The notes under the pieces were generated by a model. It did no database searches, had not been told where the DNA came from, and saw only the letters and a list, made by a program, of their open reading frames with translations. From Megaleporinus macrocephalus (lineage: Eukaryota; Chordata; Actinopteri; Characiformes; Anostomidae): a DNA stretch of 64,000 nucleotides. Made by a program: the position numbers and the translations under genes. Below, piece by piece: positions 1-12,616 of this stretch (position 1 is the first letter of the stretch; each line of letters begins with the position of its first letter). Where the stretch lies: positions 24,993,366 to 25,057,365 of the forward strand of contig CM038706.1 in assembly GCA_021613375.1 (NCBI GenBank), written 5' to 3'.

Positions 1-374
1 CCAAACATGGATTCCTGACACAAGCAAGTGGTAGTGGTTGTTATGATGGTCCCCTGCCAAGAGTTTCGATTATTGTAGCATTTGATCTTCCTTTCATTGG
101 CTTGAATGATCATAGGAATGGGATGTTCAACATGACTGACAACAGGTTAGAATACTTCATTGGCACAGTCCTACTTCTTCATTCTCTTATGTTGGACTGA
201 TGGCAGACTCGACCCTACAGTGACAAAGTAGTATTACAAGACAGGACGAGCCAGAGCCAGCTGGTTAGCATGGTTACTTCAGTAGATATTTCTGTAACAT
301 AGTAGATAAACATCTTTAACAGACTGTCAAACCTGTTATTTCTTCACATTCTGTAAATAATTAAGTTTAATGTT

Positions 375-841
375 TTAACTCTTTGATGCACAACCTGGGT
401 CAAAAATTGACCCGACTGAGATTTTATTTTCTATATTTTTGCAATAAATTCATTTTATCTAAAGCTTCAATGAATTCCTCAATTTACTTGTTTTTGATAA
501 TCACAAACCCTTTTTTTACTTTTTTAATAAAAATCTTTGTATCACTACACTTCTAATGCACAACATCAAAAAGTGTCAAAATTGACCCTTATGTACTCAC
601 TATGGAATTTGATAGGAACTATTGACATTTGTAAACATTTGCAAATATAATGAATAAAATAATGAATTATGATAACAAGATTTTTAATGAACATGTGGAA
701 CATTAAAAAATAAACTGATTTCAAAAGATATACCAAAGAGATACACAGCAATACATACATCAACATAGGAAATTAATGTGGGTCTGGTTTGACCCATGTG
801 CATTAGAAGGGGTTTGTTTAGCTTATGCATCAAAGAGTTAA
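375..841. mobile_element. piggyBac-type MITE with TTAA target duplication
   Basis: The left end reads TTAACTCTTTGATGCA at 375-390. The right end at 826-841 is its exact reverse complement, TGCATCAAAGAGTTAA. Each end therefore carries TTAA followed by a 12-bp terminal inverted repeat. Subterminal palindromic 'gggtcaa...ttgaccc' motifs lie near both ends. TTAA duplication is the hallmark of the piggyBac superfamily. The 467-bp length and absence of a transposase frame make it a non-autonomous copy. Confidence 0.75.
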
Positions 842-1596
842 ACAAAAAATCTTACATTTTGCCATTTAATATGGTGGAGACAAAATCAACAACAATGTCA
901 TGTAGAGTGGTTAAGTGTGAGATGTTCTATTCTAGAGAATCATACCAAATCAGAATTGTTCACAATGGTTGTAATAGGAACCAGACCTCTGAGAGGTTAT
1001 AGATGTTAGATATAGATATAAGTATAGATGCATTATATTAAAAAAAAAACTTTACAATCATTTTAAGATCAAGGTTCAACCTAAAACGTACATACAGGAC
1101 ATTGTATTGCAAAATAGTTCTTTTTTAGATTCACCACTTTCAGTTTTTACCAGGTTTCTCACCCGATTAGTCTTTAGTATTTCCACTCACTTGCTAAGTC
1201 TCCTCCAGTCACACATTGCTGCTGAGCTGGGGGATGAAAGCTACCTTTAGAAGAACACTAACTTCCGGTTCTGTTACATTAGCATTAACAGTAACAGTAC
1301 ATTAACAGTAGCTCTTGTTTGCTAGCATGATGCAAGTTAGTGATGGAGGAGAAAGAGGACCAACTTCCAGGACAGTTTGCTTTCTTGGATAGATTAGACG
1401 ACACATGTAGATTTACTGTGTGTTTTCGGAAATCTAAAGTAAATTGGCTATATTCGTACTGTAGTCATGGCAACACCTGCTATCCTATCCTCACTGCTGA
1501 AGACAAATCCAAGCTGGGAAGTTTTTTTCTGCAAGGACTCATTCACACTAAACCACTCTGAATAAATTAGTTTACATCTCAACAATTATTTTATTC

Positions 1597-1690
1597 AGTG
1601 TATTGCTCAGGGGCACAAGCAGGAACACCCATGCAGTCGTGGCATTTGAACCCACAACATTCTAGTCGTTCTCTCATCTCTGTTATAAAG
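1597..1690. repeat. Possible tRNA-SINE-like fragment
   Basis: The segment contains 'ggggcac' followed by 'atttgaacccacaac', which resembles a widespread fish dispersed repeat with a tRNA T-loop-like box. No intact tRNA cloverleaf can be drawn. Weak call from motif resemblance only. Confidence 0.22.
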
Positions 1691-2811
1691 TCCATTTCAT
1701 TGGTGGCTGTGAAAGAAGATGAGTAGACAACCGCGTGGCTTCCACTTTGATAAAGATTCACATGTCCCAGGACAGAGGTGTTTTAATCCTCCTCTTTCTC
1801 AATGTGTGCACGAAAGTGACTCGAGATGAAAGTCTATTCAGTACCAATATCCAAACAGACTGAAAAAGAGATGCAGTGGACCACAGTAACAACTACCAAA
1901 ATGTTTTAGACCTTTATCAACACCTGTCTAAGGAGAATCCGGCAGGTCCGGCAGGTCCGGTGGCTCAATACAAACAGGAAGAATCACAGCAGTCAGCAGC
2001 AGTGGAGAAAAAAACCCAAGACAATGCTCAGGATGGATTGACTATAGGCTCTACAAGCCTACTGCAAATGTCACCAGACAAGCCCTCACAATCCCCAAGG
2101 CAAGTTGAAAAGACGACGACCACGCAGTACCTGGCACCAAGACCTGGAGGCGGAATTCAAGAGACTGGGCGCCAGCTGGAAAGGAGCACCCAGGACAGGG
2201 TTGGCTGAAGGACCTGAATGCTTAAATAGAAAAATAAGATAGCATGGAAATGAAGATGTTAAAGATGTTTAACATTTCAGCCACGAGGGATTTTTGTCCA
2301 AAGTGGTCAAAAGTGTTGTTATCGTTTTTAGCAAAAAGAGAGAAAAGGATGAAAATGTTATTAAAAAAGAAAAAATTAAACAAACCTGAAATGTTGTGTG
2401 AAAATCTAACACAAATAATCTGAATGCTAACAAAAAAACAGTGATTGTTTGTTTCCATCGCTCTTCTGGTTATCAGAGATCTTTTTAAACAGTTTGAGCA
2501 GCAATAGATAACCAGCGAAACTGGAAGACTTAAGTGAATACTAAGAAATACTAAATAAATCTTCAATGGAAACTGTATAAATAATACTGAGCACTTAATA
2601 TCTTTTGAGAATAAACATCTTCAGTTCTACTTCTGAAGGTTGTTATTGCAGGATGGTGTGTATTTGCATTAGTCTGTGGATATTTCTTCTTATCAAATGA
2701 GAATCACTAAAGCCACTTGTTGACCTGGTGGAGAATCTTTCTCCGACCGCTAGGCTAGAGATCTAAAGCATCCACATGCTTTACATACTACAAACTGTAT
2801 TTTCTATTCTG

Positions 2812-2846
2812 AAAAGCCAATTTCATGCTCCATACAGACAACCTGG
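2812..2846 (+). mobile_element. Short LINE reverse-transcriptase scrap
   Basis: These 35 bases match 4876-4910 at 33 of 35 positions. The second copy lies within a recognisable reverse-transcriptase motif region, so this is probably a shorter relic of the same non-LTR family. Confidence 0.45.
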
Positions 2847-4849
2847 ATTTCAGGTGCCATTAGGAAGCATTGACAAATTATATCCTTAAGATTGTATATT
2901 ATAACCTTTGCTATTTAATATTGTTTACAAGTCCAGTCCGCTGGTTCTCTCAGTTCTCTTTCCAAAAATGGTGGAGGTGCAAAGATTAGTCAACTAGTCT
3001 GCTCAGAGATGACACTTTAAGCTTGATGTCAACTAGCTGCTAATTACATGAATTTGACACAAACTAGATGATCACCACAGAGAAGACAACAGGTGAGGTG
3101 TCTGGAAATTTTAGGGTCTGTATCTTTGGTTTTCTGAGGACTATGAATGCGGGCTCGTTGAAAAGGGCACATCATGCTGTACTGGCCTCTGACTTCGCTT
3201 TAACATTTCTCTGCCGATCTAAAGTTAAAGTACTTCAAATATCAGATGTTAAATATTGTTATATTCAGTTTCCTAAAGACTACAATAAAATGTTAGAGAG
3301 GGGTCATAACAGGTCTTAAGTCTGTTACTCTTATATTAGCAGAGTTATGCCACTTAAAAATTCTTTCTGGGAGAGCGTCTTGGCATGATAGGTCTAAACA
3401 TGAAAACAACCAAAAACAAGCTTTTTTTCTGACAAGCACGTAAATCACTCTGAATTGTGGAGAAAATAATAAAAAAAAGATACGCCTCCCAAAAAATGAA
3501 AGTTACAGTTACCAAAATATGAGGGACAGTATAAGAGCTCACCAAACAAACATATATTGTCACCATGAAGTAAATAAAAATATAGAAGGAGAGAAGGATC
3601 TTGAGAGTGTGGCGAGACGCCCCTGCCTTGTTGAGAGGGAGTCGCCTTTGGGCTGGTTGAGTCGTGCCATGATGTAACGTTAAAGTCTCGCTCAAGCAAG
3701 ATGAGTATCAGCAAGGCATGTCACGCTGAACTGACCACTGTTATCTCCACAAACACGTGCATGCAAACACACACTCGTCTGCATGATTTGAATACGCGCT
3801 TTTATTTATAGCCAGAACAAACAAATCAACACAGCAACACCTGCAACGTAACACTGGCATAACCAGGCCATCAACGCATCACGCTAATTGTTATATGGAG
3901 AGTCGCAATAGAATAGTGTCATGTTACCATTACTGCGATTTGGCATGATATATATTATTTCATTTGCTGCCAATATAGCATGTGCTTCCTGCCATGGCAT
4001 TAAGCATTATGGCATCTGTCACGAAAATTAACAGCAATTTTAACATTAACCATTTTATTCTGGAAACAAAATTTATCATAAAAACATGTGGCAAGCATGA
4101 GACCATGTCATGTTTCTGTCAGTGTTAAGTAACAGCTTTCACTGCAGTCATAAGAGAATGTTAAGAAACAGAGTATATCTGCTCATTATGTATTTTATTA
4201 AATGAGTTACAGAAATTCACTTCTGCCCTTCTCGTTTAATTTGTGTGTCTAGCTGAATGTTAGACCCTGTTTCCCCCACTTTATGTGACTTGTGCCTGGA
4301 TGATATCCTGAAAAGATTTTAGCCACGTGGATTTACACTTGGTAGCAGAATGCATTAGTCAGACTGAAATCTGATTGCTGTGTGGGACGGAATATGCAAA
4401 TCCACTTATTACGCAGCAAACAATTACCAACTGTTCATCTGTTCAGCCTCTTACGTCTGCAGCTTGTTTTGTACGGTAGTGTCTATTTACATTGCTATTA
4501 AACTTTTAGATTTGTCTGGTCCCTTTTACCATCAGCGTCCTCCATGATTATCTTCCTCACAGACACTGACCACATGCACAGAGTTTTGGATGTACTATGA
4601 GGGGTCTTGGTTGGTTGTCTCCTCCTGAAGGGTTTTGATTTATCAGATTTGTATCTGTTTTAAATGTGTCTTGGGTACATTGTTATGTGGTTTGGCCTCA
4701 TCCAGATACAGTCCTCAAGTTATGTATTATCCAGAAACAATGAGATTTTGTACCAGAAAATACAAACCTCTGTATTTGTGTCTGCTTCTCCAAGTTCTAA
4801 GTTTTACCAAGCACACACACACAGATACATACATATACTCGCTCATATC

Positions 4850-4980
4850 CTCTCGCTTTTTTTACACTCAAACTCAAAAGCCAATTTCATGCTCCATACA
4901 GATGACCTGGTTCTGCCGTCCCCCACTGAACACAAACTGCGGCACAGCCTGTATTCACTACAGCGGGACTGAGGAGCCTA
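4850..4980 (+). mobile_element. LINE reverse-transcriptase fragment (YADD-box region)
   Basis: The plus-strand translation contains FMLHTDDLVLPSPTEHKL. This matches the catalytic [Y/F]ADDLVLLSPT block of fish non-LTR reverse transcriptases, with the YADD Tyr-Ala changed to His-Thr. It is a decayed fragment; no complete ORF flanks it. Confidence 0.6.
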
Positions 4981-5565
4981 AACATGTGAAGAACCAGATA
5001 ACATGTACATTTTAAGCAATCAGATTCAGTTTCTGCTTGATGACAACAAAAACTGTTTATAACAGACCTGAAAGACAGAATACGGTATACCATGCAAAGA
5101 TTTTCACCCATCTGATTGAATAGAGTTTAATACTGAGATTAAGGCTGGCTATTACTATTCGAAGGATTATTAACACCTCATTCAATTGAATAGAAATTGT
5201 ATTCGGAATGGCCTCAATCGGACTAGTCTAAGCCAGTTGAGCTAATAGTCTGATAATTTATTAATTATTAGGATGCATGGCTATTGAGAGAGCCCAAACT
5301 CTGATGGGTTTAAATGTGAAAAGAACTGCCTGTATTTTCATTTAATAGACCTTCTAATAAAATCTGAAACATTATCTCTCATAATGTTAAATCCTCTCAC
5401 TGGTGTCCTCAGGCTGGCCTCCTCGTACTTTGTTTGGCTATCATTGAAGTTACTCTGAAGTTACTAGCTGTACTGTGATAACCAAAATACACTCATGGAC
5501 ATAAAAAACCCAAATAAACACTAACAGACCTAAATAAAAAAACAAGCATTTTTTAAAAAGCAAAC

Positions 5566-5567
<2 letters not shown>

Positions 5568-5607
<40 letters not shown>
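5568..5607. repeat. (TC)n microsatellite serving as a polypyrimidine tract
   Basis: About 40 bp of near-perfect TC dinucleotides run into 'gtctctgtgcag', the acceptor of the ttc7a terminal exon. The repeat thus doubles as the polypyrimidine tract. Confidence 0.9.
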
Positions 5608-5613
<6 letters not shown>

Positions 5614-5619
5614 GTGCAG

Positions 5620-5838
5620 GGTAAGCTGTTGGTTCGTACGGGACGAGTGGGTCTGGGGGAGAAGGTTTTGCGGGATGCCGTGCAGGCCCACAGCGTATCC
5701 CACGAGGCGTGGAGTGGCCTGGGCGAGGCTTTGCAGAGCAGGGCCAGCGCTCAAGCACCTGACTGCTTCCTCACCGCGCTGGAGCTGGAAGCCAGCTGCC
5801 CCATCAGACCGTTCACCATCATCCCCAGGGAACTCTGA
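5620..5838 (+). CDS. ttc7a: Terminal coding exon of TTC7A (tetratricopeptide repeat protein 7A)
   Basis: This exon encodes the last 72 residues and stop of a TTC7 protein. It starts in phase 0 after the acceptor 'gtgcag' and ends with TGA at 5836-5838. Recognisable parts are a TPR helix pair ([20 protein letters not shown]) and the family's conserved C-terminus [23 protein letters not shown]7 proteins scaffold PI4KIIIalpha with EFR3 and FAM126 at the plasma membrane for PI4P synthesis (family knowledge). I choose TTC7A over TTC7B because the stpg4 and calm2 neighbours match the human TTC7A locus. Upstream exons lie outside the window. The 3'UTR follows, but its end was not determined. Confidence 0.88.
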   Translation, partial: GKLLVRTGRVGLGEKVLRDAVQAHSVSHEAWSGLGEALQSRASAQAPDCFLTALELEASCPIRPFTIIPREL

Positions 5839-6490
5839 GAAGGCCCTGAGCGGCTCACACATTCCTACAGATGCGCTGACACAAATATTCAAACATGCGT
5901 AAAGATGCACATTTTATCAATGGCGCCCTGTGTCCCCGTTTTCTGTCCCCATTTTATCGGACGTCTTGCGCTGCCGCCTTGTCTCTATTTTTCTATCGGG
6001 ATTTTTTTTTCTGAAGGTGTCTTTTCAGAGTTACTGATCATAGCTGCTGTAAGCATTTTGTTTTTTGAAAGTTATCCTACAGTTAGCACATAATCAAGTC
6101 TCCGGTTGTATAAAGAACTCTGGGTGCCCCGGGTCACATTGTGCTGATTCTTTGCGTGAGAATAACTTGTACAGGGACCTTAAATGTGGCATTTTTGCCC
6201 AGTGTTATTGCACCATTTTCCTCTAACTATTGCTTTGCTCATGCTGGCACACATATATCACCTACTTATGTGGCACATAATTGCACAAACAGTCTCTCCG
6301 TGTTGGCGTGAACATCAACCGCTTGGTGTAAAAAGGCCTGACGCATAGCTGAGAGGATGCGTAACACGGTGCGGCGCTGCTCACAGACAAATACTGCAAT
6401 CATTACCTGAAAATACTGTATTATTTATGTTTTAGATTGTTTATTGAACATCATTCCTTTCCATAAAGAGGAATTCCAGGAGCCTATCTC

Positions 6491-6492
<2 letters not shown>

Positions 6493-6531
<39 letters not shown>
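6493..6531. repeat. (TG)n microsatellite
   Basis: About 39 bp of uninterrupted TG dinucleotides, some 650 bp after the ttc7a stop and possibly inside its 3'UTR. Confidence 0.9.
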
Positions 6532-6532
<1 letters not shown>

Positions 6533-9001
6533 TAATTCTCTCTCATTCGCTCTACGCCAGTGTCCACAGCTCTGTAACGCGAGCGTCGCGGCTGTAGCTC
6601 AGCAAGATCTTATGTAATGTTTCCAGTGCTGCTGTGAAACTGGAAGCCCAGTTTTTCTTTCTCGGAGGCTGCTGCGGTTGCCTAGCAGCCTGGCCTGTGT
6701 TTGAGTTACTGGGGAGACTGGGAGGCAGCTGCAGTGTTCGGGCCTTCCAGCACGAGGGCCTATTGAAAAACCTCTTACTTGCCTTGGGCTCTTTTCTGGC
6801 TGTGCTCGTTTTTTCTCCTCTCCTGTTTGATGCAGAGGCTCGGGCTGTTAATAAGCGAGAGGGATGCGCAGCAGACGATGGAGTTTGGTTATGTAAGCGC
6901 TGTTAAGTGGGTTCCTTAAAGCAGAATGGATTCTGTCCGCTCCAACCCAAGAGCGTGCTGGAAAGCGAAAAAGACATTCTCGCCTGAAGAGCAGCAGGTT
7001 CATCACCTAGTGGGTGTTCTTCACTCACAACCAGAATTCTCTCTCAAGCCTAGCTGTTCCATTGCTGTGCACGTGAGGCGAGCACACTCTCTCTCTCTGT
7101 CGTTTGGGTGAACAAACTGTCACTTGTCGTCCTCCTCCCTCCTCTCTCATCACTCCGCTTTCCCTCACTGTCTGTACCTCTCTCTCACTCTCTCTGCCTC
7201 TTCGTGTGGGTTAATAGTTTGAAGGCGCAGTAGGCGGGTGGTAAGGGGAGATGAATGGGCTGAATAGCCGCAGTGGAGCTGGGTGATGTATAGGGCCACA
7301 TGGGGAGGTCATGACAGCAGCGGGTAAAAGGAGACAGATAAATGAATGGCGTGGCCTGACGCTCTGACGTCCGCTGATGAAGGGTGCTAGGCAGCGCTAT
7401 TCATCGACTCCACGGCCTGAATAATTAGGCAGGCCGGCAGATCCCTGCATCGCTCTGCTTTCCCCCAGTCCTCGCACGGCTCCAGTCCAGTCTGGAGAGA
7501 CTGCACACACGCTGATGGAAGGAGGGAGAAAAAGAGGGCGTGATTGGAAGCACCAGATAGCTGAGTGGGAGAGAGACATGGGAGGATTTAGTATGGAACT
7601 CTTTTCATGTGAACGAGTGTCCTTCAGGTGTCTCTAGCTTAATCGCTTAATTACAGGCACAATTCTTGTGTGAGCCTCTGCGATCATACCTTTTGCACAC
7701 GTTTGTGAAAGTCTGTGCAAACATGTATTTCTGCATTCTCCTTGTATATCCTTGTAGTTGCCTTCTTTAGTTTGTACTGTAACTATACTGCTGATACAGC
7801 TGGAAGCTTATAACCACCTTTGGTCTAGAGAAATTTACCAACTTGGATTTATTTACAGCAAAGGTCATAGGAACCAGGAACTTTATGTCTATAACATAAT
7901 TATAGCCTTTGTATGTACTATCCAAAAGCTATACAGTATACAGTGTTGATGTTGGTAAAACGAAGGTGAATCAGAGAAAAAAATGCTTGCAGGTACCTCT
8001 ACTGCGTACGGAGTATAAAAATACATTTCAGGCCAAAATTAAATCTCCAAACATTTGAAAAACTATGCGCTGGGCAGCATATTTATAATAGTTTTCTGTA
8101 ATAACTTTGGTGAGGGAGTTTTCAGAGACATTAACTAGGCTTTGGATGTCTAGTTACAATCACAACTTCTTACAGGTTACTGTTGAGGTTGCTAATTAAG
8201 GTAAAACTGCTATTCTCTTTAGTCTCTTCTGCGTCAAACAGAACAAAACCAACACCCAAGATCTTGTTAAAGATGTGAGCACTGAAGTTGGATTTCTATT
8301 CGCCAGCTTGTTTCACAGATTTCTCCAATCCACCTTAAACACTGCCTCAGTTACATTCTGTCACCTGCACAAGCAGCAGAATTTAAACTGGAACAGAACA
8401 TTCAATTAAGAAGCTGGTAGGTAGTCAACTTCAGTCTTGGTTGAAGTTTTCGGTTCCTTGTAAAGTGTATGAGCAGTGCCGACATCCCCTTTACAGCCTG
8501 GAACGATAGATGTCACTACATATTATGTTGTTTAATTTGCTGTTGCTCTATTTTTTAAATATTAAAGCGATAAGACAGTTTAGTATTTTGGAATTGGCTC
8601 ATTTTACCGTCCTCTTCTGCGAATGGGAGATTAGTATTTGAAGAAGGAACAACATTGTTTGTAACCCTTTTATTATGGTACAGGCCAGTTTTACCCATTT
8701 CCACTTTGTCGTCTGAAGAAAGTGGTATATATACCATGTTTTCATATTTCATCTTTCTGAATCTTATGCAAATGTGAAATAAAGTTTAACTGTTTTGCTT
8801 GTTTTTATACTTTTTATACTTAGTTTTTATACTGTGCAGGTCAATTTGCCCCATAACATTATTAATGATTTTTTATTTCACGTTTTACATAATAGGTGGG
8901 TTAATACTGTAAATATTCTTTAAGTCTTGCTCCCCCTCATTATTTCACTCTTAGGAATTTTGTTGCTGTGGCTGCTTGGATTGCTCTTGAACCTGAATCC
9001 C

Positions 9002-9074
9002 TGTGAAGCTGCTTTGTGATAAAGCCGTTCTTTAAAGCTCGTTGCAAATCAGTTTGAATGCAACTGAATTGAAG
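9002..9074 (+). mobile_element. LINE/SINE-type 3' tail remnant
   Basis: 'tgtgaagctgctttgtgat' followed by 'aatttgaatg..actgaattgaa'-like wording resembles the conserved 3' end shared by many fish L2/CR1-type LINEs and dependent SINEs. No coding part is attached. Confidence 0.45.
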
Positions 9075-12000
9075 AAATAATGCATACGACTCATTTTTTG
9101 TCTGGGTAGCCGTTACCTGATGTTCAGGGCCTCTCAGCCCTGGTCTGCATCTGTGTTGTGTGTGCGCTGCTTCTCTGGTTACCGGCGGACAGCAGGGTGG
9201 CCCGTGGTTCCTGTGGCTGCAGTGGGAGGCCGGACCATGGGCGGGTTAGATGTCCAGACTGGGTTACAGCTCTGACAGCAGGTAGCTCCAGCGCCTGATT
9301 GATGTGTTTGTTTTTTGATGAGGACCGCAAGGGTGTGCAAAGAAACCTGGCCAGATGTGCTAATCTTCGATCAGCTTATTCTTTCAGCTTGCAGCAGTAA
9401 AGACCGAGATACAACTCTTTGACTTTACTGTCAAGATCTGACATCTAATACCCTGTTATCTAAATTATTCCACAATTAGCTCTAATTAATGGCCCACCTT
9501 TTAACGTTATTTGGTTCGCCGATAATGTTACATATGTCTGTCCCCTCTGCAACGGTCATGTAAAGCTTAATAGCGTCCATTCCGCCTTAATATGAGATCG
9601 TTTATCTGAACCATTTCCCTTATTGGAGTGGAGACAAGCAAGCTAATCATGCACAAAGTCTCCCTCTTCATATTTCACAAACACAAACAATAGGATCGCT
9701 CTCAAATGAGCTCCATCGAACCCTCAAGCCTCTTCAAAGTTGCATGAGTCATTTAACAGAGCTCTGCTGTAGTACTAACGCACCTGTCAATGGCCAAGTC
9801 AAATGATCCGAGACCACATGCTGCTTTTGTTTTGCTTGACGTGTGCTCTGAACATGACCCCGGCTCAACCGAATCGTGAGCTCCCGCAAGTCCTCGGGAT
9901 GTCCCCCAGCTACAGACTAGAGTTTCACCAATACGCTTTCTATTTTTAGGGAGAAACGAGAAAGAAAATTACAGGCGTTTTAGCTGCGCACCAGTGATTC
10001 ATTCATCTTACGCAGGTGAATGTTAATTTTATACTGACAGAGCAGTCAAGGTTAGCTGGGGACATAACAGTTGTCAGCGGGCATGAATGTAAGCGTCCAG
10101 CCAAATGCATAGCAAGTCTTCCTGAATGCTTTTTAGAACAGAATGGCCATATCTGTCATATTTCTTGTTTGCGCTGATGCCACACACTTTTCAGAGACCA
10201 AAGAAGGCTTAATCCTCTCATAAGATCTGGCTTCTGCTGCTTAAACTCCATTCCCTCTTAGAGGATTTCTCTGTTTGAATTATAGTACTGTTAAAATAAA
10301 TTACCGTGCGTGTATTTAGATTCCAGCACACGATTACTTCATATGTTATACTGCACGTAGGCTAGTGTTCCACAGGATTGGTGGAGGACAGCCTTGCGTG
10401 CTTCCACAGTAGCTTGTTTGGATGTGGAGTTGAACCGGGGTCAGGCCAGTATGATCCTCCTCCTACTGATGAGAGTGCTTGTGCATGACGAATTTTAAGA
10501 GCTAACTAGCGCTCTCGGAAGCAGTCAAAAAGAAAACAAGGACCGTTAGATCATCAAAAGTCGGCATATGTTAGAGATGAGGTCACTGTTTGAGGCCTGA
10601 GGGAACGAGAGGATTAGCATAAGACGTACTTTATACTTTAGTCCATAAATACTATAACTCATTAGAGCATTTTTCTATTGAGCTTGTTTTTCTAATAAGA
10701 GCTGACGTACTTTACGTTTTATAACGCAAAACCTAAAAAGTGTTTCATTATTGTTTGACATAAACAATAGTAGGGGTGGGTAAAATAGCAAAACCATGCA
10801 AAGCATGCATGTGACTTTATTTTCTTTCACTTTTTTATTTAGTTTTTATTTATTTTTCATTTTTCATTTGTTATGCATGCAGTTCACTGTATGCACTGCT
10901 CCATACACATGTTTGAAGTATTGAATGTTTAGCTTGCAGTTTGTCTTTTTGCCAATAGCCCACTTAACTGTTCAAAACACTTTCTACAGAACTGGCGTGA
11001 GCGAACCTTATTCAAGGTCAGTTAACATGCTGCGCTAGTATGCTACAGGAAATGGCATCATTACTAATATTAATCTCAAAATTAAAACATTAGTTTCTTC
11101 GTTTTATTTTCAGAATATTCATTCACAGGAGCTGTCCATTACAGTGACCCTTATCCATTAAAGTTGTTTAAAAAGTGAAGACCTGACCACCGTTAATAAC
11201 ACACATCTGCTCTGTGCCTTTATTTATGAAACTTTCATAGGTACGTGGAAACAAGCTGAGATCTGAGCACCTTCAGTATGTGCTGGTGTACAACATTTAT
11301 TTAAACATTTATTTAAACTAATTTTGTACTGAAAGCAGGCCTTAATTCTCACAAATGTTTCAGTGGGTAGCCAATAAGACGACAGTGTTCAGCAACCTGT
11401 GAGCCAATGTCTATGCAAAGTTGGACTATGAATGTACGATATCCTGAAAAAAACTAGAACAATTAGTAAGATTTATAGTTTAAAATATTCCAATATTCAC
11501 TAAAATTATCAACTGAATAGAAAGAAATAAGAAACATGTCTATATGTATCATGTAGCAATGTAACCAGTCAGTCCTGGACCCATCTGACTGCCCTTCTGA
11601 CACTGTGGTACCACAATGTCAGCCCACTTGCTTTTGATAACGATTAGTTCTGGTTTAAAAATTATAGTTAAATTAACTATAAATTAAAAATTAATGTAGG
11701 ATTTTGCAGAGAGGTATATGGAGTGTGAAAAATGGGATTCCTACTCTCTGTTCTGCAGAGAAGCTGAAGAAAACCCTATCATTGATAGGTGTCTCAACCA
11801 AAGATATGTATATGTAGAGGGCAGCATATACATAACGCTGGCTTGGAAAACAAGTGAAAACATCTTACGCAGAATAGACCACAGATGTTTCGAGCGCTCT
11901 GTTCCCCTGAGGAAAAATCTAAAGTCCTACGTTTAAAGCGGTATACAGGATCATAAATATTCTAGTAAGAACTGCATCCTTGCACTGAGCATATATAAAA

Positions 12001-12616
12001 CTCATGTCACGAGGATGTTTTGGGACCTCTCACACACATTTTACTCTCTGGCTCTGTTTGGTCTTGTGTGCGATGGGGAGTGCTAGAAACAGCTGTTTCA
12101 TTGTGTGACACTGACCTCTTTGTTACAAATGAATGAGTTAGGCAAGCACGAGACTCATCACAAAAGCTTGGGTATTAAATGGATGGCCAGTCTGCATTCA
12201 GAGGATGGCATAGCTGAGATAGCTGGGAGGCACGACAGCAGGACATGGAGCAGAGAGAGTGGAATAGGTAGATAATGAGCTAGGGTTCTTCCTTTATGCA
12301 TGCTAAGTGAAAGACAGTGGGCTGAAAGGAAAGGAGAAAAATATGCTTCTGGAACACCATGATCCACTGAACCCATGCAGCAATTAGCTCTTCTGAGATA
12401 ACTTTCTTTTGCCTGACTGTGTAATATGATATGTGTGAGGTAAACAAGAACATCAGAAACAAAGGCTGTCTGGATTTTCAATGTGAACAACAAATAAACA
12501 TGCTGCAGTTTGTCAAACCCCAGTTGAGATGATGGTGTGAATGGGAATACTGCAGACTTGTGTGGCTGGGGAAGTGATGTACAATGGAGTTTTGACTAAC
12601 AGGTGAATGTGGAGAT

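Larger units (their letters stand above)
1..5619. other. Non-coding left flank, probably the last intron of ttc7a
   Basis: No convincing exon was recognised before the ttc7a terminal exon at 5620. Because that exon starts with a splice acceptor, this stretch is most likely intron of the same plus-strand gene (inference). It holds a piggyBac-type MITE (375-841), a possible tRNA-SINE-like fragment near 1597-1690 and two LINE reverse-transcriptase scraps (2812-2846 and about 4850-4980). Short open frames such as 1340-1561 and 1876-2208 have no recognisable domain. Confidence 0.5.
5839..12616. other. Tail-to-tail intergenic region between ttc7a and stpg4
   Basis: The stretch starts with the ttc7a 3'UTR and ends at the stpg4 stop. 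No coding exon was recognised. It contains a (TG)n microsatellite at 6493-6531 and a LINE/SINE-type 3' tail at 9002-9074. A compositionally complex block at about 9370-10250, with TAATTA motifs, looks like possible conserved non-coding DNA, but this is untested. The stpg4 3'UTR should occupy the right end; no clear AATAAA was seen close to the stop. Confidence 0.5.
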
